Shown piece after piece: positions 34,925 through 46,160 of a stretch of 64,000 nt of DNA. The notes under the pieces are model-generated. The model searched no databases. It saw only the letters and a program-made list of their open reading frames with translations, and was not told the origin of the DNA. The stretch's first letter is position 1. Each line of letters starts with the position of its first letter. The translations under genes were made by a program, and so were the position numbers. The stretch comes from Enoplolaimus lenunculus (taxonomy: Eukaryota; Nematoda; Enoplea; Enoplida; Thoracostomopsidae), in assembly GCA_030248215.1 (NCBI GenBank), contig JASANG010001699.1, forward strand, positions 22,827-86,826, written 5' to 3'.

Positions 34925-35470
34925 TGAGCTCAACATGGACGCAAAGCCTTGCGTCTGCGTTTGGTTCTTTTCCAGGATGTAAACGGATAATAAAAAAATA
35001 ACGGAAACGGAAACAGAAAACAAAGATTGAAGTACAAAAAGTATCAAAAATGTTTTATTGCTCTGTCAACGCTATGAAACGTGCAAATATTCATCCGGTT
35101 TTCTAAAATTTTAAAACAATAAATATGCGATGCACCCGGTCGTTAAAATTGCCATGTGTTTGAAATTTTTTGAGGTTCAAACGTGCCTTGTGGGAGAACA
35201 TTTTGTGTGACCTTAAATCATCAAAATCCGCCTCAGTTAAAAATCCTGATTACTACTGCGATACGTTAAATGTCCACATTTTTTACTGTACTGGACTGTG
35301 TCCCAATTCATATAAAGAATACCGATCAATCAGATTTGCTGATCTACATTATGCCATGTCCGAAACGAGCGGAACCTGAACAAATTTAAATGGAAAAATT
35401 CTCAGTTAGTATACATAAGAAAGTTCCTTGATTGAGGTCGTCGAACATACTGAATAGTAAAAAAGCAACG

Positions 35471-35525
35471 GGCAATGTGTAGAACAGCGCCGTTTTAGTT
35501 GTATAAGCATATTCCTAAGCCTATG
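35471..35525 (-). mobile_element. Family A left-end fragment
   Basis: GGGCAATGTGTAGAACAG, then CATATTCCTAAGCCTA, after which the sequence changes to unrelated DNA at about 35525. Confidence 0.6.
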
Positions 35526-35990
35526 TACAGTGCCGTCCGACTCGAAGGGAAGGATTTTTTGATTCTACATTTGACAAAGCTCGGAATGCCGGGTACCCAA
35601 TAAAATGTTCTCCAGATTTGCATCTGCTCATATTGTTTGTTAAAACAGATGGTATCTAGGCATGAATTGAGCTACTAAAAAGAAACGCAGTTTGAATACC
35701 ATCATATATTGAGCCGAAATGTTCGTTTTTAGTTTAGGACGCAGAAATATGGGGGGCGTAGAATTTTCGTCTCCCCTGCCACGTTTCTAATTTACTGGAT
35801 CGTCCGTCAACAATTTAACTCAGAATCCGGCCCAACTTCAATCAAGTATATACTCCGACATTCAATATCTTCTATATAAATGAGAACACCAGGTTACGTC
35901 TGGCTTAAAGCTCGCTTCGTTTGCGACGTCGACTGGGCTGAAATTTAAACGCACACTTACCGAAATTAACCAGGGTAGTTTAGTTTTCAG

Positions 35991-36128
35991 GGCCCATGTA
36001 TAGAGCAGGGCCGGAACAGTAGTATAAGCACATTTTTAAGCCTAAGCCTAAGCCTAAGCCTAAGCAAAAAAATTAAACAGACTTGAGCCTCTGCGGAAAA
36101 CGATCCGGTACTGTTCTGTACATGGGCC
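35991..36128 (-). mobile_element. Short family A element with strong inverted termini
   Basis: GGCCCATGTATAGAGCAGGG then CCGGAACAG at the left, inverted as GTACTGTTCTGTACATGGGCC at the right, around four GCCTAA units. At 138 bp it is the shortest complete copy here. Confidence 0.88.
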
Positions 36129-36600
36129 GTTTTAAGGATGTTCAACCCGACCTCACCAATTAGAAAATTTTCGTGGATTACCTATTGAGTTTCCGTGGTA
36201 AAATCCCGACACCCTGTCAATTTTTGCAATTACTGCTCGCTCCTGAGGCTTATGAAAAATATGTCGCTTAATCGTGTAATTGTTTTACTTGTCACTTTTG
36301 AGTGCGCTTTGACTCTTTAAAGCATTCAAGACCAAGTCATTTATCGTCCAAAGCACGACGTGGCTGTATTAGTCTACACTGCATCTGCATGTGCAATTGC
36401 GGCCACACCACGTGCTTGCACATAATGGTTTCAGCGGAGAATTTAGATACGACGGGTGTCATGAAACGCTACGGGTCGTGTAAAGATGAAAATCATATCA
36501 CAACCCTTATGTTTGGTACTGGCTAAGTTTTCGTGGGTATGGCTGTCACTGCGCGTTGTAAAATGAGGATGTGAGTCAGAAAAATTAAGATCATGAGTCA

Positions 36601-36778
36601 GGCGCATGTAAAGATCAGGTCGGAACTGTTTTTCTGCGTAACTGCAATAGAGTAAACTTACGCTTTTGACTATTTTTTTACTCAGGCTTAGGTTTAGGTT
36701 TAAGTTAATTCTTACGCTTAGGCTTAGGTTTAGAAATATGGTTATGCTACTGTTACTGCCCTGTTCTATACATTGTCC
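36601..36778 (+). mobile_element. Family A element
   Basis: GGCGCATGTAAAGATCAGG then TCGGAACTG at the left; CTGTTACTGCCCTGTTCTAT then ACATTGTCC at the right. Two short TTAGGTTTAGG-like blocks inside. The 155-codon minus-strand frame over this element is not a gene. Confidence 0.82.
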
Positions 36779-36917
36779 ATGAGTTCTAGCAATATATAAT
36801 GCGTCATCCATTTTATCGTGTGCCCGCCGTGTGTAAAATTGACGCAACCAGTTCCGAGTACATGTAGTCATTAATTCTTGGCCCATGTTAACTATAAGGG
36901 GCCTGTCCACTGAGAAT

Positions 36918-37190
36918 TTCCCAATCTCCCAATGACCCAGTCTCCCAGGGTCTCAGTCTCCCAGTGTCTTAGTCTCCCAGTGTCTTAGTCACCCAGTGTC
37001 TCAGTCTCCCATGTTCCAGTCTCCCAATGTCTCAGTCTCCCAGTGTCCCAGTTTCCCAGTATCCTAGTCTCCCAGTGTCCAAGTCTCCTAAGTATCCCAG
37101 TGTCCCAGAGTCTCAGTCTCTCAGTGACCCAGTCTCCTAATGTTCACAGTCTCCCAGTGTAACAGTATCCCAACGACCCTGTTTCCAATG
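36918..37190. repeat. Minisatellite, unit about 16 bp (AGTCTCCCAGTGTCTT)
   Basis: About 270 bp of imperfect AGTCTCCCAGTGTC(T/C) repeats, with runs of CAGTCTCCCA. It starts within 40 bp of a lone family B-type end, GGCCCATGTTAACTATAAGGG (36880-36900). No right-hand terminus follows. Confidence 0.88.
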
Positions 37191-37584
37191 TTCAGAGCCA
37201 CTGTCTTGGTCAATATTGCCTTCTTTAGCCCTATTCTATTGCAGTATACTGAAAAATGAAAAACCCTTAAAAGTACTACATGGTCTTGTTTCTATATATG
37301 GTAACAGTTTTGACTATTGCCGCACAGGGCCGCAGACAGCTCACCTTGCTGGGGGGGGCTAAAAATTATCAGGAGGGCATTCAAGGGTTTTCAATGAGTT
37401 ACAAGTAAGGTTGAAAACTTTCTAGTGGGATCAAAATTTTTCAAGGCGTGCTGAGCCCCCCAGACCCCCATTGACTACGGGCCCATTGCCGCACCGAGAA
37501 TTTTTGAATTTTCATGTAGAGTTTATTCGTGTATCGGATTGCTGATCTTAAACAGGAATAGCGAAAAACAGTCATAAGCTGCTT

Positions 37585-37773
37585 GGCCAATGTTACTTTA
37601 TTGGGCGTAACAGTAGATTAAGCGTATTCCAAAGCCTAAGTCTAAGCCTAAGCTTAAGCAAAAAAAATTAATCTAGAATCTAAACGTACTCTTTTATAGG
37701 CCCATCAGAAACCTGGACGCCCCTTAATGCAACATGCGCCTACACTTGGACGACCCTTAAAGTAACAATGGCC
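37585..37773 (-). mobile_element. Family B element with doubled right end
   Basis: GGCCAATGTTACTTTATTGGG at the left, GTAACAGTAGATTAAGCG, GCCTAA-like array, AATCTAGAATCTAAACG and CCCATCAGAAACCTGGACGC. The right side has two ends in series: GGACGCCCCTTAATGCAAC, then GGACGACCCTTAAAGTAACA closing with ATGGCC. Confidence 0.85.
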
Positions 37774-39056
37774 ATCTGTTATATATTCACGCAAATCAAC
37801 TAAATATCTATGAAAATTATAACTTATCAACACGTACAATAAAATATCAAAAGTTAATAGAAGGAACATATGCTGTCTACAGATGAAATAATATTTTGGC
37901 AGTATCTTTAAATTAAACACAGCTCGGCAAATGCAGTTAGGTTTCTATGCTACACCACTAATAGCAGTTTTTGGCAACAAATCCCTTTGGTCATTCCGAC
38001 TACAGATCAAAGGATCGCGGCACATAATCGCGGTCTAACCCAGACCTTAACAGCACTCCACATTTTAATTTGTACACCGTTAAAAAGTGCCAAAATCTGC
38101 TGCATTTTCTTTGTTCTGTACCGACACCGATCGCAATCAGTCATTCATGCCGGCCAAGCAACCAACCTTTCTTTTAACCAGAATTCAGAGCAAAATACAT
38201 AGCTAATAGCGTTTTAATTAATTCTGATTTCAGTGCAAACCGTTATTTCAAAAAGGTTTCTGCCGAAACACTTTTTCCTCACGTAAATGCACTGCATGAT
38301 TGAATATTTATTAGCGTTATTCGAATTCGTTTTAGCCGTTTATCGACGCCTTCTGCCATTAATTACAATTTCACGGTACGCTGCTACGGTCCATTTGACA
38401 TTCCTTTTTTATACAGAATTTGTTGCTTTTAAAGGTTTCAGTCATCAGAGTGAAGACCAAGTCGCTAAGCTTGTAACTGATACAATTTTCTGCACACTTT
38501 GCATGCGCAAATCTTTATCCGTCATATTGCAATTCCTATATTCAAAATTCGTCATCAATGCCTGCCTCGACTAATTTAAATTTCTGGGTACGCTACTGCC
38601 ACCAATTTACCATTCATGTTATTAACCAGTCTGGGTCAAACCTTGCCTTTGAAGTCATGGGTTCACGAGCGGGTATGCAAAAATAAATCGTTATAGCGAT
38701 AAATTTGTAATTGATTTAAATTTAAGCGCAGTGCTAGGGTCCAACACCATTGCTCGATCAGCTGCTATGCGTTTTATACGCAATCAACCGGCGGCTCTAT
38801 TCTTGATTTTCAAGCCTTCATGCACTAGAGTTTTTAACAAATATAAATACTTTAAAGCTGGTTCAAATTTTAGTGCCATCCAACTCGGTTCGAACAACGA
38901 TCCACCCAATCCGCTTCGCCCGGATCTATTCTTTTTTTGGAAGTTTTGATTCATCAGAGAACGTCCATGAAATAAGTTTGCAGTTGATTTATATTTCAGT
39001 GCAACTTGAATGATTCCAAAACCGTATCATTTTGTTGCTAAAACGTTCTTCGGCAG

Positions 39057-41212
39057 TTAATCTTGCTTTTGAATTCGCCGCGCTCGGCGGTCAGTAATCC
39101 ATGCAGCAATGGCGTCTTGTTTAGTTGCCATAAGTTCATCGATTGCGTTTTGAAATACGGTAAAACACAAACCACACAACGATAACGCCATTAAGATATA
39201 AATCATCAACAACAGAGTGTATCCTAGGTTTGTCGGTACCAGATCGCCAAATCCAATGGTGCTATAGGTGATAAAGCTAAAATAGGACGCGTCAAAAAAT
39301 GACCATTCGTCTTCGAGGGCCCATAGAATTGTGGCGCCGAACGCCAGAAACGTAACTGTGACCAACGTTGAAACAATTACACTGAACGTAAACTCTTCAC
39401 TTTGATCGATGTCAGGGTACCGTTTGGCGACAGCTCGTTTAATACAAATGGTCATCAATTTACCAAGTTCACCCATTAGCACCAGCGTGAAAGGGATCCC
39501 GATTGATCCGTAGATAATCGTTGCTATTTTGCCGCAAACAGTCGCTGGACACAGGTTACCGTAGCCTAAAATAATACTTTTACAATTGTTACCGTAAGCA
39601 TATTTTAAGCATAACAGCGTCAGTGTACAAAGAAGCCTCAAGCTAAACTTTAACCGTACAATTTAGCAAAAATATTAACTGAAAGCCGAAAATAGGTATT
39701 CTTATTGTAGTCACGCAGAAAACACTACGCCTGCAAAAGTATATAACATTTATCGTTCTGTTTTCTGTTTTTAGCCCGTCTCCATTGCCGCTTTTAGAGG
39801 CTGCTTGTTATTGAAACGGGACAGTATTAACAACCGATATTCGTTATGCAAAACAAAACTGTGGAAAGAATATGTGCCTGTTTAATATGCAAAATTATCC
39901 AAAGTGTATTCTGGCCGAAATTATATCTTTGACACATTGCTTCAGGTTTTAGAATCTTGTCCAAAAGTAGTGCTTTCAGTACCAACGATTTAGTATCAGG
40001 ACCGTCAAGGGCAATCATAACTGAAACGAGGAAAACTTTGGCCAATGTTACTTTTAGGGGCCAAACAGTAGATTACGCGTTGTCTAAGCCTAAGCCTAAG
40101 CGTTGAAAAAATGTGTTCCTAAGCGTAAGCCTAAAAAAATGAAATCTAGAATCTGAACCTGCTCTTTTATAAACCCACCAGAAACCTGGACGCCCCTAAA
40201 AGTAACATTGGCCAAAACATTAATGAAGATTTGATATTGGACGAAAATATTTGCGACCGAAACTCAGAAACAATATACAAACTAAAGACTTCGTAAACCG
40301 AATTGTATTACTAACCAATCGTTGTGACAATCGTGAAACTATAAAATACTGATCCAATGAACGTCCACTGATTGAGTGTACCACCAGATTCAGCGGGCAA
40401 ATCATCTTGAAGATCAATGCCATCGGCGAACGCTTCTTTCAACTTTTGTTCGTATAAATCAAGCCGCTCGTTCGCCATTTCTAACCAATCGTCTTCGTTG
40501 TTCACTATGGTTTCAGCCCAAAATACCTGAAATTGCGAGTGTCGATGAGTTAACGCCACCACACAGCAGAGAGTGCTTAAATTCTATCTTCGCGTGTATC
40601 CAGCTCTGGTGTAAGTAGCTATTCGTCGCGGCTATTTTCGAATCTGTACTTACGGTAAAAAAATTTAGAATTCCTACAAAATTCCAAAACACTAACTGAA
40701 AAATAACTATTTATTAAATTGCCAAATTTTAAATTATTGCTAATATTTGTTGGAAGTTGCAAAACACTGTACGTCCTCAATTTGCCGCTTCTGTAAATGC
40801 TGTTGAACGCTCCAAAATTCAATGTGAACGTATTGGCAGCAGAGCGTAACCGAATATTTTGGTTTTCTTTTCCGTCGCTTACTATCCTCCATTTACACCC
40901 TATGACAGGTATTTTTATTTTGACAACGTAACAATTGAAACAAAAATTTCGTTTTATGGTTTCAAATAATTATTTTTAAACACCGAAGCCATACTCAGGA
41001 TAAATTTTAAAGTTGAAAGTAAAATTAAAATTTACACTAAGCAGTTGCTGTCGGTCTCGTTCAAGCTTGTCAGTTACATCTTCAATAGCGTCTTGACGAT
41101 TTTCGTATTCCAAAAATTGAAACAAAACCCCGCCAACGGTGAGATATACAACATAAACGCCGAACAGCACTCCGCAGCGATGTGATAGCGAACGAATTTG
41201 ACTTGTGCTCAT
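39057..41212 (-). CDS. Two-pore-domain (TWK/K2P) potassium channel, 3 exons
   Basis: K+ leak channel of the plasma membrane; two subunits form the pore. Exons 41036-41212, 40316-40526 and 39057-39565 give 298 residues with consistent phases. Seen in order: M1 (residues about 13-36, GVLFGVYVVYLTVGGVLFQF); an extracellular cap helix rich in charge (60-110); pore 1 with W-TFIGSVFYSFTIVTTIGYG (filter TIGYG at 128-132); M2 (142-163); M3 (190-212, ending FGATILWALE); pore 2 with TYSTIGFGD (filter 232-236); M4 (245-268); and a short basic tail ending RRIQKQD. Both filters are intact. The cytosolic tail of about 30 residues is short for the family, where long regulatory tails are common. Intron 2 contains a family B element. 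The region directly upstream is a satellite-bearing mobile element (41311-42295). I cannot name the TWK subtype. Confidence 0.95.
40040..40213 (-). mobile_element. Family B element in K2P intron 2
   Basis: GGCCAATGTTACTTTTAGGGG at the left and CCCCTAAAAGTAACATTGGCC at the right form a near-perfect 21-bp inverted terminus. Inside are short GCCTAA blocks, AATCTAGAATCTGAACC and CCCACCAGAAACCTGGACG. A fragment resembling the family A side segment (TAGTCACGCAGAAAACAC) is at about 39700. Confidence 0.92.
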
Positions 41213-41310
41213 TTTTTAAATAATGTTTTAATGAAATTACTGAAATCGATTTGAACTTTAATAACAAAACCTAATAGCTGAAATTTTAAATTTATGTACA
41301 CATAATAAAA

Positions 41311-42295
41311 CCAGTCGTAGTGGGACTACATTTATTGAGCGAAGCTCGAACACACGTAAGCAATTAAGGTAATATGCAAATTAGTTATTAGCTAACTATT
41401 CATTTGTCGGTTTTGGAGGTTTGTAAGCAATTTCCTCAGATTCCTCGCACCCAAAAACCTTTCAGCCACCCTATAATTTTTGGAATAATTTTAAAAGTCC
41501 TAATTTTGTCTTGTCAATTAAGGTAATATGCAAATTACTATTAGCTAACAATTCAATTTTCGGTGTTGGAGGTTTGTAAACAATTTATTCAGATTCCTCG
41601 CACCCAAAAACCTTCAGTGAACCCTAAAAAAATTATTGAAATAATTTAAAAAGTCATAGTTTTGCCTTGTTAATTAAGCTACTATGCAAATTAGGTATTA
41701 GCTAACTATTCAATTATCGGTTTTGGATGTTTGTAAACTATTTATTCAAATTCCATGCACCTAAAAACCCTTTAGTGCTGAAATTATATTGCTTTTAACC
41801 TTAATAATTAGTGAAATATTGTAAAAAGTCCTAATTTAGGCTTATAACCTATACTAATATGCAAATTATCTATTAGCTAACTGCGCAATCATCGGTTTTG
41901 GAGGTTTGTAAACAGTGTACGCAGATTCCTCGCACCCAAAAACCCTTTAATGCTAAAATTAGATTGCTTCTAACTGTAATAATTAGTGAAATATTATGGA
42001 AAGTCCTAATTTAGGCTTAATTAATTATGCAAATTAGCCTGCAGCTACTAAACAGCTTGCAATTTTAAAACCCCAATGCGAGGTTAACATCCCAGGATAA
42101 CTGGCTTTCAAACAAAAAAGTTTATCAAAATCGGTTCAGCCGTTGCTGAGATTCTTTTCGGACGGACAGACGGACAGACGGACAGACGGACAGACGGACG
42201 GACGGACATCCACCTTTCGACCCCCAAGTACAAAACATAAAACGCTTCGCGAAACTCCGAACTTCGCTCGGAGTTTCGCTTCGCTCAATAATAAA
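41311..42295 (-). mobile_element. Satellite-bearing element (family S), upstream of the K2P gene
   Basis: Reading left to right it starts CCAGTCGTAGTGGGACTACA then TTTATTGAGCGAAGCTCG, runs through about five tandem units with the core TTAGCTAACTATTCA...CGGTTTTGGAGGTTTGTAA...CCTCGCACCCAAAAACC, then a head with TCCTGGGATGTTAACCTCGC-like complement, GGACAGAC microsatellite, TCGACCCCCAAGTACAAAAC and a hairpin, and ends GCTTCGCTCAATAATAAAG. The ends share an inverted TTATTGAGCGAAGC. It is opposite in orientation to the two copies at 52561-54786. No protein is encoded, so it is non-autonomous. Confidence 0.85.
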
Positions 42296-43989
42296 GCCTT
42301 TGCCTAAAACTATTCTCGAAATGTGTGTATCATCGAATCGTTAGCCAGTGATTAACCTTGAGGCAGTGAAGATTAGAAATTTAGGCTTGTATTTTTGCAT
42401 TTAGGTTTAGCTACTGTTATGTAGATTTTCAGGCCAGCTGGTGCCACAGTTCGCTTGTTTAAGAACCTATAAACTAGCTGGTAATAATCGCTGCACAATG
42501 TTAAAGAATTTCATTTTTAGCTGAAATTTTATGTCATAAATAGTATATTTGTTCCAAATATGTAGAAAACAATTTTAATATATTATCAAAATTGAGTTAT
42601 GCTTTAGGTATACCTACGTTAGTGATCCGAATATGAGAGGGAAGACTGATATTTATTTGGCCTCTCCAGAGGTACCCTTCCCTGTGTACGGTCTGTTATT
42701 TATTATTTGGCCCGCCCTCCACCGCCCTTCGTAACAGATATATATCAGGCATTGCAACAATCTGTTGAATCAAACGAATATTTGTCTTGTATCAAAAGCT
42801 TAAGCGATAATGCAAGGTTATACTTAGGGAAATATATACTTTCACAAATAATGTGGACTCTAATTAGGGTTTAGACTGTAAGTATCCGATTACTTACGGA
42901 CTTTTATCAGGGATACCCACTTCTGTATTAGGGACTCAAAGTGGAGACAACTATCTTATTATCCCCATCTTATTCGGGTCACTACAGTACTTGCAAAATG
43001 TAAAATCAATAAAGCTACAATATATGCCATTCAGAATAAAGCAATCTATTACTACCAAAATTTAAAAGATTTTTTATTTTTTCTGTTTCACCGTGTAGCT
43101 TTAGATAAATTTTATAAACATAAAGGGTTCCGCTATACTTTACTAAGCTAGACGCCGGCTTTGCGCCAGCCACGCGCATCTCTAACCTTGTTTGAACTTA
43201 GATTTCACATGAGATCCCGTATTCTAAAATTTGTGTAAGCCATCGCCAGTTGGTGGCATTTCCTGTAACTTTAGAAACAACGCATGGTAAGGTTCGAAAT
43301 GTAACACATCCTTCGTGCTTGATTTGCTCCACTTCTGTACCAATTTTGAGACCTGCAGTTGCAGATGTTCTTTAGTTCAAATACCTATCGCTAACTGATG
43401 ATAGGTGCTATACGCATTTGAGAATATGGACCGAGAAAAAAAGTACTAGTATATGAGGTTTATATGTCATTGTTTATCGCACCTAAACGCAGCACAGTTT
43501 GAGTACCATCGCAAGGCAAATAGGCTAGCGGATTAACTTTAGAAGTTTTACCGTGGCCACTTATATATGATTAAAAATGCCTACAGTGAACTCTGATTTA
43601 ATTATTTTGCATAAACCGTTTTCATATTTGACCAGCTTATCTGTAGTAAATGCTAAACGATTCGCAATTTTGGCAAAAAATACAACCAAATACATTTTAA
43701 AACACATCTGCTTACCAAGATTTCGTGCCGATAAATTTGAGCACCTGTAACGGGTAAAGATTGACACCCATTGCCTGCAGCGGGTAAACGTCACGACCGT
43801 ATATATTAACTTTGTGGTATCATATAAAGCGAAACAAACCACAAAAACGCTATTTTTATTTACAATTGCACATCTGCAGCGTCGCTTGCTTCCAATCGGT
43901 TTACGACTTATCTGCATTACAGCGAAGAATGAAAGTTTTTGGCTTTACAATATCCACCTAAATCGTTTTTATCTAAAACCAAAAGTGTA

Positions 43990-44131
43990 TGATAACAAGA
44001 GTGTGCAACTATCTCTGCTGTGCATGGTACGAAATGACCAGCACGCGTAGCGTTTTTGCCGGGTACATTTTTTCTACACAGAATGCACCTGGCAGTTGCA
44101 TACTCTTCTCCATCATGCACTCTTGCTAAAA
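43990..44131 (-). repeat. Family F repeat copy
   Basis: Its reverse complement matches 59380-59450 over AAGAGTATGCAACTG, ACATTCTGTGTAGAAAAAAT and GCAAGAGTG. Its other end (AAGAGTGTGCAACT, GGTACGAAATG) matches 59625-59690. It is therefore a shortened relative of the IMMP1L intron element. Confidence 0.65.
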
Positions 44132-45800
44132 CCAATCAATTTTATGTTCGGCCTCTGACGTAAATGTATACTGTATATATATCGTTAAAATAACATTATA
44201 AAATAAGAGCCTAATCTGGACTTGGCGACACTTTTAAAACCAAACGAGAATATGTACCTATATTTATGTCAACTTGTAAGCCTAAAAAACTCTATTAAAT
44301 GTTGAGATAACCAAAAAATCACTCTGGCCCAGAGTGTAAGCAACAAAAGCAAACTATTGTACACAAGCTTTTACATAACAATGTACACTCCACGAATGTT
44401 GCCTCTGTTCCTGTACCTTTCTGTATACACCCGTTCTACTTTGAAGGACTCGTGGGAGTCAACAATGCAACTTTTACGGGGTGGTGTATATACAGCAATT
44501 ATCTGCGCGTTTTTGTTTCGCCAGCTCGCTGCTGCGCGAGCATTGTGTGTCTCGTTCCAATTTTGCAGAAATTGCTAAGCTCTAAGTTGGTATGCGAACT
44601 GCAAAACGCTCGTGAAAAAAGTGTAAGACTTGCTTAAAGACAGCTCTAAACGAATATGGAATGTTAAAATCGCTGCTATACACCAGTGAAACACCGCAGA
44701 CTGGAGATGTGACGCGAAAATGAAACGCTGCGTTTACATGTCATATATGCCTGCTCTGTTCGCGTTTAATACCTTCACTTTTTAGTTTAAAGACGCAAAT
44801 CCCATTTAGCAAAACAGATGAACGTAAAATAAATATTTATGGCAAAGAAAAGAAAAAACTATATTGTATTGACCCAAAAAGCGGTAACATGAGCGGGGAC
44901 TTCATTTTGGGTCGCGATCAATAGGAGTCCGTATCCCAAATAAGAGTCCGCAAGCGGACGTAGTTACTAAACCTTTAATTAGAGTCCATAAATGTCAATT
45001 ATCCCAAATCTTAAACTTTTATAGCTTAACTAAAAATTTGAATGTTAGCTTTAGAGAAACTTAAATGTCCAGACGGACTAACTAAACTAAAATGTTAAGG
45101 TTGACTTTTAAACTAGCATGTTTTTAGATTAACATGAGTTCAAGTAAACTTATTTTTAGATTAAGTAACAAGCGCAGCCCAGAAATTATGTGTATCTTTG
45201 ATTTCGTTAAGTTTGGATTATAAACTGAAATTATGTACCTAAGTTTCTAAATGAGTTTAAGCGTAAACCTACCTGTGAATTTAGTTAATCTGGAAAGTTG
45301 GTTTAATACTGTTGGATTACCTTAACCCTAAATCAAGTTAGTTTAAGCTTTTAGAGAGCACACTTGGTACACTGCTGTCCCGAGAAAATGGGATGGCCTT
45401 CAGGGTAACATTGGTTTCAGTTTTTTCCGTTTTGTTCTAAAAGATTGAAAAAGCGGAAAAAGCCGAAAAAATTTATGTGTTACTTACTTCCAAGACAGCG
45501 AAAAAAACTCCGCGGAAGCACAGTGAGAAATTGGCTTTTCCCAAGCTCCCGTCATTGCGAAGGATGATTTACTGGGGAGGATTCAGTGGCGAATCCAGAA
45601 ATTTCTGGGGGGCTGCACGAGATATAATAATGAAAGCACTCGCAAAGGCTTTTGGAATAACCAGCTTGGTTCTCATACCTTCCCGAAATCAGACGCAAAT
45701 TTCAATTTTCGACGCCGCTAACATCAGGTACCAAAAATTGATGCGTGGCGACTGGCGTACAAACACCTGCTCTGCGCTTTGTATTGATAGCTTAAAAGTC

Positions 45801-46160
45801 AGGGTGCAACCGGAGGTGAGACATACCGGAGTCCGAGGTCCACAAAAGATGCCCGAGTCGGAGCCGGAGCGGAAGCCGTAGGATAGTCGAAGTTAGGTAG
45901 TTAAAATGATGTTTGCTAATTTTAGGAAATATCTGTAAAAATGTAACTTTTGGTTTTGAGCTTTTGTTACGAAATCTCGGCAATTGATTAGTAAAAATTG
46001 TAACAAAAGATATAACGAAGAGTATCAAACAAGTAAATTCTGTGAAATAATGCAAAAATTCATTACCGTATTGCCGGAACCTCCGGCAGAAATTCTATCG
46101 GAACGGGAGCCGGAGGTCGACTTTCCGCCGGAGCCGAAGGCAAACCTTCGGTTGTACCTT
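45801..46160. mobile_element. Family E element, CCGGAG-rich
   Basis: Begins AGGGTGCAACCGGAGGTGAG and ends CAAACCTTCGGTTGTACCTT. GAGCCGGAGCGG (near 45862) and GGAGCCGGAGGTCG (near 46108) flank an AT-rich core. Same layout as 9897-10163. Confidence 0.75.

Larger units (their letters stand above)
32783..39056. other. Intergenic region upstream of troponin T, repeat-rich
   Basis: No frame here looks like a gene. The first part should contain the troponin T promoter and any untranslated exons, but I see no defined element. It holds a family D relative (33210-33392), TTAGGC-carrying elements (34783, 35471, 35991, 36601, 37585), a minisatellite (36918-37190) and a G-run-bearing repeat near 37330-37490. 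Stretches 33400-34780 and 37780-39050 show nothing beyond AT-rich DNA. Confidence 0.6.

Noticed and set aside
36443-36910. 155-codon frame on the minus strand
   Set aside because: It runs through a family A element and its TTAGGC array (the SLSLSVRINLNLNLSL part is the translated hexamer). No protein-like content remains outside it.
38287-38574. 95-codon hydrophobic plus-strand frame upstream of nothing recognised
   Set aside because: No splice context or family resemblance; hydrophobicity is expected from T-rich DNA.
45477-45881. 134-codon frame on the plus strand
   Set aside because: Its end lies in a family E element and its middle in a decayed repeat; no recognisable domain or splice sites.
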